Assembly: GCA_017430455.1 (NCBI GenBank)
Contig: JAFRMX010000023.1
Coordinates: forward strand, 62,001 to 126,000
Length of the DNA: 64,000 nucleotides
Origin: Oscillospiraceae bacterium
GTDB taxonomy: Bacteria; Bacillota; Clostridia; Oscillospirales; Oscillospiraceae
Reading direction: 5' to 3'
Below are positions 1 to 7,897 of the stretch, piece by piece. Under the pieces are notes generated by a model. That model was not told where the DNA came from and ran no database searches. It worked only from the letters and a program-made list of their open reading frames with translations. Position numbers and translations under genes: made by a program. The number at the start of each line of letters is the position of its first letter. Position 1 is the first letter of the stretch.

Positions 1-2
1 AC

Positions 3-374
3 GGAGCAGAAGGCGCTGTCAAAGCGCTCAACAAATACGGCGATTATTTCGCGGCTGCAGTCTTGTTTGACGGGATGTACACCATCGGAAAAAGAGCTGC
101 AGAGGTTCCTGTGTATGAGATCAGCGCTTATTACGACTCCGAGGTCAGGGCAAATTATAATGATCTCATCTGGCTCAATGGGACTGCATTCTATACAGAT
201 CTTTCGCCGGGCACTTCTCTCTGGCAGGATCATACCGTTGAAAACTATTGGAAGCTCTTCTCGATAGAGAAAAACGAGTATACACTATACTCAGAAGCTC
301 CCGATGCATCAGGGTATGAGCGGAACGGACTGCTCTTCTGGCTCCTGCAGTATAAAAATGAAGTTTTAAGCTGA
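3..374 (+). CDS. C-terminal fragment of a protein, possibly alpha/beta-hydrolase fold
   Basis: The reading frame is open from the window edge and stops at 374, so only the last 123 codons are present and the start lies outside. The visible part begins with a Gly-Ala-Glu-Gly stretch followed by a Tyr...FAAAV segment, which resembles the region after the nucleophile elbow in esterase-type alpha/beta hydrolases. A late Asp-His pair (WQDHTVENYW) could hold the catalytic His. This assignment rests on weak resemblance only, and the nucleophile itself is not in the window. The next gene starts 21 bases downstream, so the two may be co-transcribed. Confidence 0.45.
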   Translation, partial: GAEGAVKALNKYGDYFAAAVLFDGMYTIGKRAAEVPVYEISAYYDSEVRANYNDLIWLNGTAFYTDLSPGTSLWQDHTVENYWKLFSIEKNEYTLYSEAPDASGYERNGLLFWLLQYKNEVLS

Positions 375-395
375 ATATTCAAAGGAAGTATTTAA

Positions 396-587
396 TTGAA
401 AAAAGAAAAGATCGACAGAATAAATGAGCTTGCACATCTCGCAAAGGAACGGCCTCTCACCGAAGATGAGCTCAAGGAGAGAGATTTGCTCAGGCAGGAA
501 TATATTCAGGAATGGAGAAACGGAACGATCCAGGCTATCAGTATGTTCGCAAATAACAGTAAAGGCGGAAAAGGTCATGGAGCTTAA
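396..587 (+). CDS. DUF896 / UPF0291 (YnzC-like) small protein
   Basis: This 63-residue protein matches the DUF896 family: a short helical hairpin with the pattern KIDRINELAHLAK...LTEDE...LRQEYIQEWR. The family is common in Bacillota. B. subtilis YnzC is the structural prototype and its molecular role is poorly known. The start is a TTG preceded by an AAAGGAAG ribosome-binding site 7 bases upstream; no in-frame ATG fits the family N-terminus. The C-terminal tail is Gly/Lys rich. The last 11 bases overlap the start of the SseB-like gene, suggesting translational coupling. Confidence 0.85.
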   Translation: MKKEKIDRINELAHLAKERPLTEDELKERDLLRQEYIQEWRNGTIQAISMFANNSKGGKGHGA

Positions 588-996
588 AAACGAAAGCATA
601 GAAAACGCGGTATCATTTGCATATTCCGCTCATTCTGCCGAGGCTATGTATATGGTTGCAAAGAGCATTTCCGAGTCGGCAAACAAAGGAGGCGGACTCA
701 TTACGCCTGTTAAGGTTGACGGGGCTTCCGTAGGTCTTCAGCTCACATCTTTAAAAGACGGGACTGAAGTCATACCCGCTTTTACAAATACGGATGAGGC
801 AAAAAAGGGGGGAGCGACCCAGGTAGTAATATGCAAGACAGATTCTCTTATAGCTCTTGCCAAACAACAGCAGAAGGGAATAGTTCTGAACAGCTGGGGT
901 GAGAGCATGTATCTGCCGGTCGATATGATAGACGCGATCTGGACCCTTATACAAGAGGGAAGAGATAATGAAGTGAAGCGGGAGAACAAGAACTGA
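577..996 (+). CDS. SseB-family N-terminal domain protein
   Basis: This 139-residue protein resembles the SseB N-terminal domain (PF07179 type). It has a YMVAKS segment, a central strand run with TPVKVDG and DGTEVIPAFTNTDEA, then VICKTDS and an LNSWGESMYLPVDMI tail. The PAFT..DEA signature and the hydrophobic end are the family hallmarks. The domain occurs in many bacteria as an accessory protein of unclear biochemistry. I chose the ATG at 577, inside the end of the preceding gene, because the longer frame from 424 is only an overlap with that gene. The stop shares one base with the next start. Confidence 0.7.
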   Translation: MELKNESIENAVSFAYSAHSAEAMYMVAKSISESANKGGGLITPVKVDGASVGLQLTSLKDGTEVIPAFTNTDEAKKGGATQVVICKTDSLIALAKQQQKGIVLNSWGESMYLPVDMIDAIWTLIQEGRDNEVKRENKN

Positions 997-1448
997 TGCG
1001 CAATCTGATCATGCAGGAGACGATGGACGACTATAAAAAAGGCCGTGCCATGGATTATGATCTGAGTAAACTCTCACTTCAGGAATGCATGCTTCTTGAT
1101 GCTATCCTCGGGAAGCTCGAAGCGGATATGATGGAGACGGAAGTAATCATAACCAAGGCTGAGATGAATATAATGCCAGGCTTCAAGGGTATGCGTGAGA
1201 GCACTTTGGAGAAGATACTCCGGAACATAATGATCAATACCGTCGAATTCATTAATCCGGATCCGATCGAGGATATATTTACAGTTATCTCTCCTTTCAG
1301 TACTGCAGAGCTTTATAAGAATGAGAAGGGCAAACATGAGATAAGAATAACCTGCAGCGAATATTCAAGAAGATTCTTTCTGAGACCTACCAAGATAGCT
1401 GAAATAAGAAGAGGAATAACAGACCGTTTTATAAACGGACGCAAATAG
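996..1448 (+). CDS. Hypothetical protein, possible winged-helix domain
   Basis: A 150-residue soluble protein that I do not recognise with confidence. The order is a helix (LSLQECMLLDAILGKLE), a short strand with IITKAEM, a helix with a conserved-looking STLEKILRNI, then a beta pair ending FTVISPFSTAELYKNEKG and an Arg-rich C-terminus. This order and the 'LS..E..LLDAI' beginning resemble the first winged-helix domain of RepB/Rep_3-type initiators, but there is no second domain and no plasmid context. The ATG overlaps the previous stop by one base (TGATG), so it belongs to the same transcription unit. Confidence 0.5.
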   Translation: MRNLIMQETMDDYKKGRAMDYDLSKLSLQECMLLDAILGKLEADMMETEVIITKAEMNIMPGFKGMRESTLEKILRNIMINTVEFINPDPIEDIFTVISPFSTAELYKNEKGKHEIRITCSEYSRRFFLRPTKIAEIRRGITDRFINGRK

Positions 1449-1464
1449 ATTAGGAGATGACGTA

Positions 1465-1692
1465 ATGAAAAACGCTCTTGAAAATACCGGATTCATCAAT
1501 CAGAATAACCTTCCCGTCAAAGCGGATCCTGATTTTGCTTTCGAAAACAGAAGGGATGACCTTGCCGAGCTCACCGCGCTTATGTCAAAGTTTCTTGAGA
1601 TAACCGGCAGAATGAATTTACCGGAAGAAACGGTTAATGATATACTCGATCTGATGAAGGTATTTGTCAAAACGCTGTACAGCAAGGAATGA
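1465..1692 (+). CDS. Small hypothetical protein upstream of ruvC
   Basis: A 75-residue acidic protein with no family I recognise. Its C-terminal half is predicted helical (DLAELTALMSKFLEITGRM then VNDILDLMKVFVKTLYSKE) and has no membrane segment or cysteine. It has a TAGGAG ribosome-binding site 8 bases before the ATG and ends 9 bases before the GTG of ruvC. The spacing and strand make it part of the ruvCAB transcription unit, which is the only clue to its role. Confidence 0.5.
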   Translation: MKNALENTGFINQNNLPVKADPDFAFENRRDDLAELTALMSKFLEITGRMNLPEETVNDILDLMKVFVKTLYSKE

Positions 1693-1701
1693 ACTGAAAC
1701 A

Positions 1702-2214
1702 GTGAAGATCCTTGGAATAGATCCCGGCATAGCGACTATCGGTTTTGCCGTACTGTCTGCGGATAAAAACGAATATAAGCTCATAAACTGCGGCGTGATC
1801 GAAACTCCGGCTCATATGAAGCTGTCGGTCAGACTTGCACAGATATACAGTGATTTGAATCAGCTTATAGAGCACTACAGACCTGACTGCGTGTCGATCG
1901 AAGAGCTTTTTTTCAACACGAACCTCACAACTGGCATTTCCGTTGCGCATGGAAGGGGAGTTATACTTCTTGCCTGCAGACAGGCCGGGCTTGAGATCTT
2001 CGAATATACACCGCTTCAGGTAAAACAGGCCGTTGCAGGATACGGGAGAGCCGAAAAACACCAGGTAATGGAGATGGTGAAGAGACTCTGTAAGCTCAAA
2101 TCCGTTCCCAGGCCCGATGACGCGGCCGATGCTGTCGCGCTGACTCTCTGTCACGCCAGAAGCAGCACATCACTTCTTTTTAAGGAGGAAAACGCCGAAT
2201 GTTCGACTACTTAA
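1702..2214 (+). CDS. ruvC: Crossover junction endodeoxyribonuclease RuvC
   Basis: RuvC resolves Holliday junctions made by homologous recombination, cutting symmetrically within a RuvABC complex. At 170 residues it has the usual length. The RNase-H-like active site is visible: Asp7 in GIDPG, Glu in the SIEELFF segment, and the closing Asp residues in RPDDAADA. The start is GTG at 1702, giving the standard family N-terminus MKILGIDPG. The end overlaps ruvA by 16 bases, and ruvB follows, so the complete ruvCAB set is contiguous. Confidence 0.95.
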   Translation: MKILGIDPGIATIGFAVLSADKNEYKLINCGVIETPAHMKLSVRLAQIYSDLNQLIEHYRPDCVSIEELFFNTNLTTGISVAHGRGVILLACRQAGLEIFEYTPLQVKQAVAGYGRAEKHQVMEMVKRLCKLKSVPRPDDAADAVALTLCHARSSTSLLFKEENAECSTT

Positions 2215-2792
2215 AGGGCAACATTACGGATATAGAATTAAACAGGGTAGTGATCGAAACGGCCGGAATCGGTTTTTCCGTATATACGACTGCAAATACC
2301 ATCAGCACATTGAAGCACAATGAAGCCGCTAAGCTTTTTATCCGTGAAGTGATAAGGGAAGATACATTCGACCTTTACGGCTTCAGCGGCGTCAAAGAGA
2401 GAAACTGCTTCGATATGCTTACCTCAGTAAGCGGAATAGGCCCCAAAGCTGCCATATCCATACTTTCTGTCAATACGCCTGAGATGCTTGCTATGGCCGT
2501 TGTAAACAACGATCTCTCTACGCTCACAGCGGCACAGGGAATAGGCAAAAAGATCGCTCAGAGGGTCATTCTGGAGCTCAAGGACAAGATCAGCAAGGAG
2601 ATCGGCTCCGATATCACAGAAATATCTGTTCCCAGTATCCCCGCGGGCAATAATGCTGTCTCCGATGCTGTCCTCGCGCTTGGCGTTCTCGGCTATTCGA
2701 CTGCTGAGATCATGCCTGTCATTAAGGCAAACAATGTTGAGGGCATGACGACCGAGCAGATTATCAAACTGGTTCTTAAAAATATGGGGTGA
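2199..2792 (+). CDS. ruvA: Holliday junction branch migration protein RuvA
   Basis: RuvA tetramers bind the four-way junction and load the RuvB motor. The 197-residue protein shows the expected three domains: an N-terminal OB fold (MFDYLKGNITDIE...GIGFSVYT), a central tandem helix-hairpin-helix region (SGIGPKAAISIL and GIGKKIAQRVILELKDK), and a C-terminal RuvB-contacting helical domain (AVLALGVLGYSTAEI). A GGAGG ribosome-binding site lies inside the end of ruvC, consistent with coupled translation. Confidence 0.95.
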   Translation: MFDYLKGNITDIELNRVVIETAGIGFSVYTTANTISTLKHNEAAKLFIREVIREDTFDLYGFSGVKERNCFDMLTSVSGIGPKAAISILSVNTPEMLAMAVVNNDLSTLTAAQGIGKKIAQRVILELKDKISKEIGSDITEISVPSIPAGNNAVSDAVLALGVLGYSTAEIMPVIKANNVEGMTTEQIIKLVLKNMG

Positions 2793-2845
2793 TCTGCCTA
2801 ATAAGGCGTTCATCGAACCTGATCTTTTAATAAAGGTACTGAGAT

Positions 2846-3901
2846 ATGAGTATTAATTTTTCAAACGATTTTGATGAGGACGAGATCATAACCTCAACAT
2901 CCTCCATTGCCGAAGACAAGTCCGAAGGCAGTTTAAGGCCAAGAACTCTGTCCGAGTATATCGGCCAGGAGAAGGCAAAGGACAGCCTCTATGTCTTCAT
3001 CAATGCCGCAAAGATGAGAAACGAACCGCTTGATCATGTGCTTCTGCACGGCCCTCCGGGACTCGGCAAGACCACGCTTGCATCTGTTATCGCAAATGAG
3101 ATGGGCGTAAATATGCGCATAACCTCAGGTCCTGCCATTGAAAAGCCTGGCGATCTCGTTGCCATGCTCACTAATCTCAATGAAGGGGATATCCTCTTCG
3201 TCGATGAGATACACAGGCTCAACCGCGCGTATGAGGAGATACTCTATCCCGCTATGGAGGATTACGCCATAGATATCATAATAGGGAAGGGGCCTTCTGC
3301 AAATTCTATCCATCTGGATCTCCCGAAGTTTACACTTATCGGAGCAACGACCCGCTCCGGGCAGCTTACAGCGCCTCTGAGAGACAGATTCGGAGTTACT
3401 TTGAGACTTGAGCTGTATACAAAAGAAGAGCTCAAAAAGATCGTGTTGAGGTCTGCAGATATTCTGGGGATAGGCATCGAGGATTCCGGAGCTTCGGAGA
3501 TCGCTTCGAGATCGCGCGGAACTCCGCGTATTGCCAACAGAATGCTGAAGAGAGTCAGGGACTACGCGCAGGTAAAAGCGGACGGGGTCATCACAAGCAG
3601 AGTTGCAGATGAAGCTCTCTCGCTTCTCGAAGTGGACAAGCTAGGGCTCGACTCGCTCGACAGAAGGATGCTCAGAGCAATAATAGAGTACTACAACGGC
3701 GGCCCCGTAGGCCTTGAGACACTTGCTGCCACAATAAACGAGGAAGCTGTCACGCTTGAAGATGTATATGAACCGTATCTGCTTCAGTCCGGCTTTATAA
3801 TCAGAACGCCGAGGGGCAGATGCGTCACAAGAAATGCATACGAACATCTCGGATTAAAGTATTCGGGAGGCAATTCGGACCAGACTGTTCTCGAACTGTA
3901 G
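2846..3901 (+). CDS. ruvB: Holliday junction branch migration DNA helicase RuvB
   Basis: RuvB is the AAA+ ring motor of RuvAB branch migration. In 351 residues it carries the N-terminal [12 protein letters not shown] segment, Walker A (GPPGLGKTT), Walker B (FVDEIHRL), the sensor segment [18 protein letters not shown], an arginine-finger region ([10 protein letters not shown]) and the winged-helix C-terminus ([16 protein letters not shown]...EPYLLQ.GFI.RTPRGR). The spacing to ruvA is 53 bases on the same strand. The gene ends just before the Trp T-box promoter. Confidence 0.96.
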   Translation: MSINFSNDFDEDEIITSTSSIAEDKSEGSLRPRTLSEYIGQEKAKDSLYVFINAAKMRNEPLDHVLLHGPPGLGKTTLASVIANEMGVNMRITSGPAIEKPGDLVAMLTNLNEGDILFVDEIHRLNRAYEEILYPAMEDYAIDIIIGKGPSANSIHLDLPKFTLIGATTRSGQLTAPLRDRFGVTLRLELYTKEELKKIVLRSADILGIGIEDSGASEIASRSRGTPRIANRMLKRVRDYAQVKADGVITSRVADEALSLLEVDKLGLDSLDRRMLRAIIEYYNGGPVGLETLAATINEEAVTLEDVYEPYLLQSGFIIRTPRGRCVTRNAYEHLGLKYSGGNSDQTVLEL

Positions 3902-3921
3902 AATAACTTAAAAACTTTTTC

Positions 3922-3950
3922 TTGACAATCACTATATCTTGTGCTTAAAT
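3922..3950 (+). promoter_or_regulatory. Sigma-A type promoter of the T-box/trpXYZ unit
   Basis: The -35 element TTGACA at 3922-3927 is separated by 17 bases from TTAAAT at 3945-3950. The -10 is preceded by TGTG, giving some extended -10 character. It lies directly upstream of the T-box leader, in the gap after ruvB, and is correctly placed to start that RNA. Confidence 0.7.
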
Positions 3951-3955
3951 TCAAA

Positions 3956-4236
3956 CATCTTAAATATCAAACTGTTGATGAAGAGTAAGTAACTTATCGC
4001 GAAACGTCACAGAGAGCTGCAGATGATGAGAATGCGGTACGCGGATGATAAGCGAATGGACTTCGGAGGGCGATCGGAAGCCGCGCTGCGGCCTATGAGA
4101 GACGGGAAGGCGATCCGTTAATTGCGCCGCCGTGTGTTGGCACGGGACAAAGAGAGGGCGGATATTTCCGTCAAGCAGGGTGGCACCGCAGGATAATTCC
4201 TGTCCCGGCAGAAATGCTGAGACAGGATTTTTGTTT
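3956..4236 (+). promoter_or_regulatory. T-box leader, tryptophan specifier
   Basis: T-box leaders sense uncharged tRNA and choose between terminator and antiterminator. The conserved AGGGTGGCACCGC box is at 4177-4189. Stem I is visible as CTTATC (3993-3998) pairing with GATAAG (4047-4052), with the AGTAAGTAA side of the specifier loop before it. The 3' side of the specifier loop reads GAA-TGG-A, with UGG (Trp) at 4057-4059. The antiterminator bulge is UGGC, whose last base would pair with a G discriminator, the usual base of bacterial tRNA-Trp. The terminator is TCCTGTC (4198-4204) with GACAGGA (4221-4227) and a T-run. The promoter, specifier and downstream transporter agree on tryptophan control. 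Pairings were read by eye, not folded. Confidence 0.92.
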
Positions 4237-4253
4237 TTTAAAGGAGTCTGAAA

Positions 4254-4292
4254 ATGTTTATTATGTCAAAACGATGGCGATCCGTAATTTGA
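4254..4292 (+). CDS. Possible 12-codon leader ORF containing one Trp codon
   Basis: After the T-box terminator there is an AAAGGAG ribosome-binding site (4240-4246). Seven bases later an ATG opens a 12-residue ORF (MFIMSKRWRSVI) ending in TGA at 4290-4292. It has one Trp codon flanked by Arg codons. A second good ribosome-binding site and the start of trpX follow 60 bases later. It could be a genuine leader peptide or a chance ORF. No attenuator-type hairpin is evident between its stop and trpX. Confidence 0.35.
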   Translation: MFIMSKRWRSVI

Positions 4293-4353
4293 GCTTAGCA
4301 ACAGGAAAATCAGAAACAAATCATCAAATGAGACTACTAAAAGGAGATTAAAA

Positions 4354-5451
4354 ATGAAAACCAACAAGATCATTGCTCTGATACTTTCATTCGTATTTAT
4401 ATTTTCCCTTGCTGCCTGCGGATCCGCTTCCGCTCCCGCTCCCGCGCAGGCTCCTTCAGAATCCGTGGCCGAAGCTGTAACAGAGACGGCTGTAGAACCC
4501 GCGGAAGAAGTTAAATCATTCACTGTAGGCATCTGCAACTATGTCGATGATGCTTCCTTAAACCAGATAGTTGAAAATATTCAGAACCGTCTCGCAGAGA
4601 TCTCCGCTGAAAACGGCGTTGAGATCAAAATCGATTACGACAACTGCAACGCAGACGCGAACGTACTCGAACAGATAGTTCAGAATTTTATTGCTGACGG
4701 CGTAGACCTCATGGTCGGAGTTGCAACTCCTGTCGCAATGACAATGCAGGCAGATACAGAAGAGAATCAGATCCCTGTCGTATTTGCTGCAGTCAGCGAT
4801 CCTATCTCCACCGGAATCGTCGCTTCGATGGATGCCCCGGGCGCCAATATCACCGGCACATCCGACGGACTGGATACGGCGGCTGTATTAAAGCTTATTA
4901 CAGCTGCGGATCCCGAGGCAGATTTTGTCGGACTTCTCTATGACGTAGGGCAGGACGCTTCCACGACTCCGATAGCCGAAGCAAAAGAATTTCTTGATAA
5001 CGCAGGCATTTCCTACAAGGAATACAACGGCACGACAGTTGATGAGGTAAGCCTTGCAGTCGATTCTCTTATCGCTGACGGCGTTGACGCTGTATTTACC
5101 CCGACTGACAATACGATCATGACAGCAGAGCTATCGATCTACGAAAAGCTCAGCGAGGCCGGAATTCCCCATTACTGCGGCGCCGACTCCTTTGCGCTCA
5201 ACGGAGCCTTTGCAGGTTACGGCGTAGACTACGCGAATCTCGGAGTAGAGACTGCAAATATGATCGCTCAGATCCTTCTGGAAGGCAAAGACCCCGCGAC
5301 ACTGCCTGTAATGACCTTCGATAACGGCACTGCTACAGTTAATACAGAGACCTGCGCCGCGATCGGATTCGATTACGAAACTATAGTCGCTGCATTCGAG
5401 CCCTTCTGCACTCATGTAGTACCCATAGAGACCGCAGAGAGCTTCAGCTGA
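4354..5451 (+). CDS. trpX: Tryptophan-type ABC transporter substrate-binding lipoprotein (TrpX-like)
   Basis: This extracellular lipoprotein would capture the ligand for the permease and ATPase that follow. The signal peptide ends in the lipobox LAAC with Cys22, followed by an Ala/Pro-rich linker. The mature part is the ABC_sub_bind fold (PF04392): VGICNYVDDASLNQIV, a VGVATPVAMTMQ segment, VFAAVSDP and a GVDAVFTPTDNTI segment. Proteins of this family under Trp T-box control are called TrpX. The Trp specifier in its own leader is the main reason for naming the substrate here; binding is inferred. An AAAGGAG site precedes the ATG. Confidence 0.85.
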   Translation: MKTNKIIALILSFVFIFSLAACGSASAPAPAQAPSESVAEAVTETAVEPAEEVKSFTVGICNYVDDASLNQIVENIQNRLAEISAENGVEIKIDYDNCNADANVLEQIVQNFIADGVDLMVGVATPVAMTMQADTEENQIPVVFAAVSDPISTGIVASMDAPGANITGTSDGLDTAAVLKLITAADPEADFVGLLYDVGQDASTTPIAEAKEFLDNAGISYKEYNGTTVDEVSLAVDSLIADGVDAVFTPTDNTIMTAELSIYEKLSEAGIPHYCGADSFALNGAFAGYGVDYANLGVETANMIAQILLEGKDPATLPVMTFDNGTATVNTETCAAIGFDYETIVAAFEPFCTHVVPIETAESFS

Positions 5452-5485
5452 TCATTTAATTCTGATTTCCACGGAGGAAGACCAA

Positions 5486-6427
5486 ATGGCATTCGGATCA
5501 TTGCTTGGCCTCGGTCAGACAGCAATTGAACTCGGACTAATTAACGCAATAACTGTTCTCGCGCTGTTTTTGAGCTATTCGATGCTCAACGTGTGCGACC
5601 TGTCTACAGACGGCTGCTTCACGCTCGGAGCCTGTGTGGGGGCTGTAGTCGCTATAAGCGGCAATCCCTATCTCTCGATACCTGCCGCTATGTGCGCCGG
5701 AGTCATCTCAGGTTTTATCACGGCACTTCTGCAGACAAGGATGGGCGTGGACAGTCTGCTCTCCGGTATAATAGTAAACACAGGCCTTTACTCGATAAAT
5801 ATAGCGATCATGGGCAACTCATCGCTCCTGAATATGAACAAGACAAGGACAGTGTTTACCGATCTAAAGACAGCGCTCGATGGAACATTCCTTCACGGCC
5901 AGTCCAAACTGATGATAGCTGTGATCGCAGTCGCGCTAGTGGTCCTGTTTATCTCTCTGTTTCTGAAAACCAAACTCGGCCTTGCGATCCGGGCGACCGG
6001 AAACAATCCTGACATGGTTAAGTCTTCCTCCATTAACCCCGCGTTTACAACTACAGTAGGCCTTTGCATTTCCAACTCTTTTACCGCTCTCTCCGGCTGC
6101 CTCCTCGCTCAATCCCAGAAGTCGGTAAATATAGACATCGGTTCCGGTATGGTCACTATAGCCCTTGCAAGCCTTCTGATAGGCGGGACCTTTATGGGTA
6201 AAGGCGGCATTCCGAAACGGGCGACAGGAGTCGTTCTCGGCTCGATAATCTTCAGAATAATATACGCGATAGCTTTGAGATTTGATATGCCCGCTTCTAT
6301 GCTCAAGCTTGTCTCCTCGGTAATCGTAATAATTGCGATCTCCGGGCCTTATATAAAAAGCAAATACCCGCTTCTCAAGAGAAGACTGGATTACTACTCG
6401 AAGAAGGAGAGCGGCGGAAATGCTTGA
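5486..6427 (+). CDS. trpY: ABC transporter permease (TrpY-like)
   Basis: A 313-residue integral membrane protein of the BPD_transp_2 class (PF02653) with about eight hydrophobic segments. The loop GLAIRATGNNPDMVKSS matches the coupling-helix motif of this permease class (xxxRATGxNxxMxxS). It would form the membrane channel of the importer with the upstream TrpX-like lipoprotein. A GGAGG site precedes the ATG. The C-terminus ends in a basic cytoplasmic tail and overlaps the ATPase gene by 8 bases. Confidence 0.88.
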   Translation: MAFGSLLGLGQTAIELGLINAITVLALFLSYSMLNVCDLSTDGCFTLGACVGAVVAISGNPYLSIPAAMCAGVISGFITALLQTRMGVDSLLSGIIVNTGLYSINIAIMGNSSLLNMNKTRTVFTDLKTALDGTFLHGQSKLMIAVIAVALVVLFISLFLKTKLGLAIRATGNNPDMVKSSSINPAFTTTVGLCISNSFTALSGCLLAQSQKSVNIDIGSGMVTIALASLLIGGTFMGKGGIPKRATGVVLGSIIFRIIYAIALRFDMPASMLKLVSSVIVIIAISGPYIKSKYPLLKRRLDYYSKKESGGNA

Positions 6428-7205
6428 AATAAATAAGATTAGCAAGACCTTCAATCCGGGAACTGTCAATGAAAAAACTGCCGTCAAAGACCTGAGTCTT
6501 CATCTGGTCGATGGGGAGTTCGTAACGATAATCGGCGCCAACGGGGCAGGGAAGTCCACTCTGTTCAACGCCATATGCGGGAATTTTTATACAGATTCCG
6601 GTTCCATCATTCTCGACGGAAAGGATATCACATTCCTGCCAGCGTACAAGAGATCCCCGTTTATCGGTCACCTGTTTCAGGATCCTATGCTCGGAACCGC
6701 TCCGGGTATGACAATAGAGGAGAACCTGGCTTTAGCAGCGGGTAAGGGGGGCTGGCTCAGCAAGGTTACGAAAGCAGAAAAAGAGAAGTTTGCAGAAAAG
6801 CTCTCACTGCTGGATATGGGACTCGAAAACAGAATGAAACAGCCGGTAGGGCTGCTCTCAGGCGGACAGAGACAGGCTCTGACGCTTCTTATGGCGACCA
6901 TAAACCCTCCTAAGCTCCTGCTCCTCGACGAGCATACGGCGGCCCTGGATCCTGCTACGGCGGAGAAGGTCCTGGCACTCACGGACTCGATAGTCAGAGA
7001 GGAGAAGCTAACCTGCCTGATGATAACCCACAATATGCAGTCGGCGCTCGATCTGGGGAACAGAACTCTGATGATGGACCAGGGTAATATCGTCCTGGAT
7101 ATAAAGGGTAAGGAGCGAGAAAACCTGACTGTTGAAGATCTCCTGGTCAAATTCAAAGAGTGTGTCGGAAAGGCTCTGGATAACGACAGAATGCTCCTGA
7201 CCTGA
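6420..7205 (+). CDS. trpZ: ABC transporter ATP-binding protein (TrpZ-like)
   Basis: This 261-residue cytoplasmic ATPase would power the TrpXY importer. Walker A is GANGAGKSTL, the Q-loop lies in GHLFQDPMLG, the signature is LLSGGQRQAL, Walker B is LLLLDEHTAALD and the switch His is in MITHNM. The Walker B segment ends DEHTAALD, as in other ATPases paired with ABC_sub_bind lipoproteins. It overlaps trpY by 8 bases and closes the operon. The gap after it holds the promoter of the next gene, and no strong terminator was seen. Confidence 0.9.
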   Translation: MLEINKISKTFNPGTVNEKTAVKDLSLHLVDGEFVTIIGANGAGKSTLFNAICGNFYTDSGSIILDGKDITFLPAYKRSPFIGHLFQDPMLGTAPGMTIEENLALAAGKGGWLSKVTKAEKEKFAEKLSLLDMGLENRMKQPVGLLSGGQRQALTLLMATINPPKLLLLDEHTAALDPATAEKVLALTDSIVREEKLTCLMITHNMQSALDLGNRTLMMDQGNIVLDIKGKERENLTVEDLLVKFKECVGKALDNDRMLLT

Positions 7206-7216
7206 TAAAAAAATTA

Positions 7217-7244
7217 TTGACATTCAAACATCAGAATGTATAAT
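7217..7244 (+). promoter_or_regulatory. Promoter for the zinc-ribbon protein gene
   Basis: A perfect TTGACA at 7217-7222 and a perfect TATAAT at 7239-7244 are separated by 16 bases. The expected start leaves a leader of about 70 bases before the ATG at 7321. This is one of the strongest promoter matches in the window, suggesting high expression of the small zinc-ribbon protein. Confidence 0.8.
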
Positions 7245-7320
7245 GAAATTTGTTACAACCCAGCTTTCTACGCTGAGGAAATCTGCCCAATAAAGGCGAC
7301 TATCAAAGAGAGGATACCAA

Positions 7321-7602
7321 ATGTACGAAGACAAAACCTTAGTTTGCAAGGAATGCGGTAAAGAGTTCGTTTTTACTGCAGGTGAGCAGGAGTTCTACGC
7401 AGAGCGCGGATTCCAGAATGAGCCCCAGCGTTGCAAAGCTTGCAGAGATGCTCGCAAGAATGCTGCCCGCGGACCCAGAGAGTATTTCACGGCTGTTTGT
7501 GCAAACTGCGGAAAAGAGGCAAGGGTTCCCTTCGAGCCCAAGACAGACCGCCCCGTATACTGCAGCGAGTGCTTTGCCAAGATGAGAGAGCAGCAGGCCT
7601 GA
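7321..7602 (+). CDS. Zinc-ribbon domain protein (zf-trcl / CxxC type)
   Basis: This 93-residue protein contains two metal-binding modules. The N-terminal one has CKECGKEFVFT..EQEFYAERGF...RCKACR, the 'probable zinc-ribbon' domain PF13451. The second has CANCGKEARVPFEP....VYCSECF, a CxxC-x(20)-CxxC ribbon. Such proteins are frequent in Clostridia and their partner is usually unknown; nucleic-acid binding is a guess. It has its own strong promoter and a Rho-independent terminator downstream, so it is monocistronic. Confidence 0.8.
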   Translation: MYEDKTLVCKECGKEFVFTAGEQEFYAERGFQNEPQRCKACRDARKNAARGPREYFTAVCANCGKEARVPFEPKTDRPVYCSECFAKMREQQA

Positions 7603-7616
7603 TTTACAAATTAACT

Positions 7617-7650
7617 GATTGGGGCGGTAATTCGCCCCAATCTTTCTTTT
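7617..7650 (+). terminator. Rho-independent terminator after the zinc-ribbon gene
   Basis: A perfect 10-bp stem GATTGGGGCG / CGCCCCAATC with loop GTAATT is followed by TTTCTTTT. It ends the strong transcript starting near 7250. Confidence 0.85.
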
Positions 7651-7662
7651 ACGGAGAAAAAC

Positions 7663-7863
7663 ATGGAAATTACAAAAGATACCCTTATCGGTGATGTGAT
7701 CGGGATGTTTCCCGAAGCAATGCCCGCTTTCCAGGAGATAGGAATGCATTGCGTCGGCTGTGCAATGTCCAGCGGCGAGACCATCGAGCAGGCCTGTTAT
7801 GTACACGGAATAGATCCTGAAGCATTTCTCGATATGCTTGAGGATTATCTTGGAAGCCTTTAA
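7663..7863 (+). CDS. DUF1858 domain protein
   Basis: A 66-residue protein matching DUF1858: a helical domain with a conserved HCVGC motif (Cys residues in MHCVGCAMSS) and ETIEQACYVHGID. The fold is related to ScdA_N and to the domain found next to hybrid-cluster proteins, where the CxxC pair is thought to act in redox or metal handling. The start has a GGAG site 9 bases upstream. A terminator follows immediately. Confidence 0.85.
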   Translation: MEITKDTLIGDVIGMFPEAMPAFQEIGMHCVGCAMSSGETIEQACYVHGIDPEAFLDMLEDYLGSL

Positions 7864-7871
7864 TAAAAAAG

Positions 7872-7896
7872 AGCCGGTTTGACCGGCTTTTTGTTA
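7872..7896 (+). terminator. Rho-independent terminator after the DUF1858 gene
   Basis: The stem AGCCGG / CCGGCT (7872-7877 with 7883-7888) is followed by TTTTTGTT. The trmK start codon lies only a few bases beyond, so trmK is expressed by read-through or from a promoter I could not see. Confidence 0.75.
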
Positions 7897-7897
7897 T

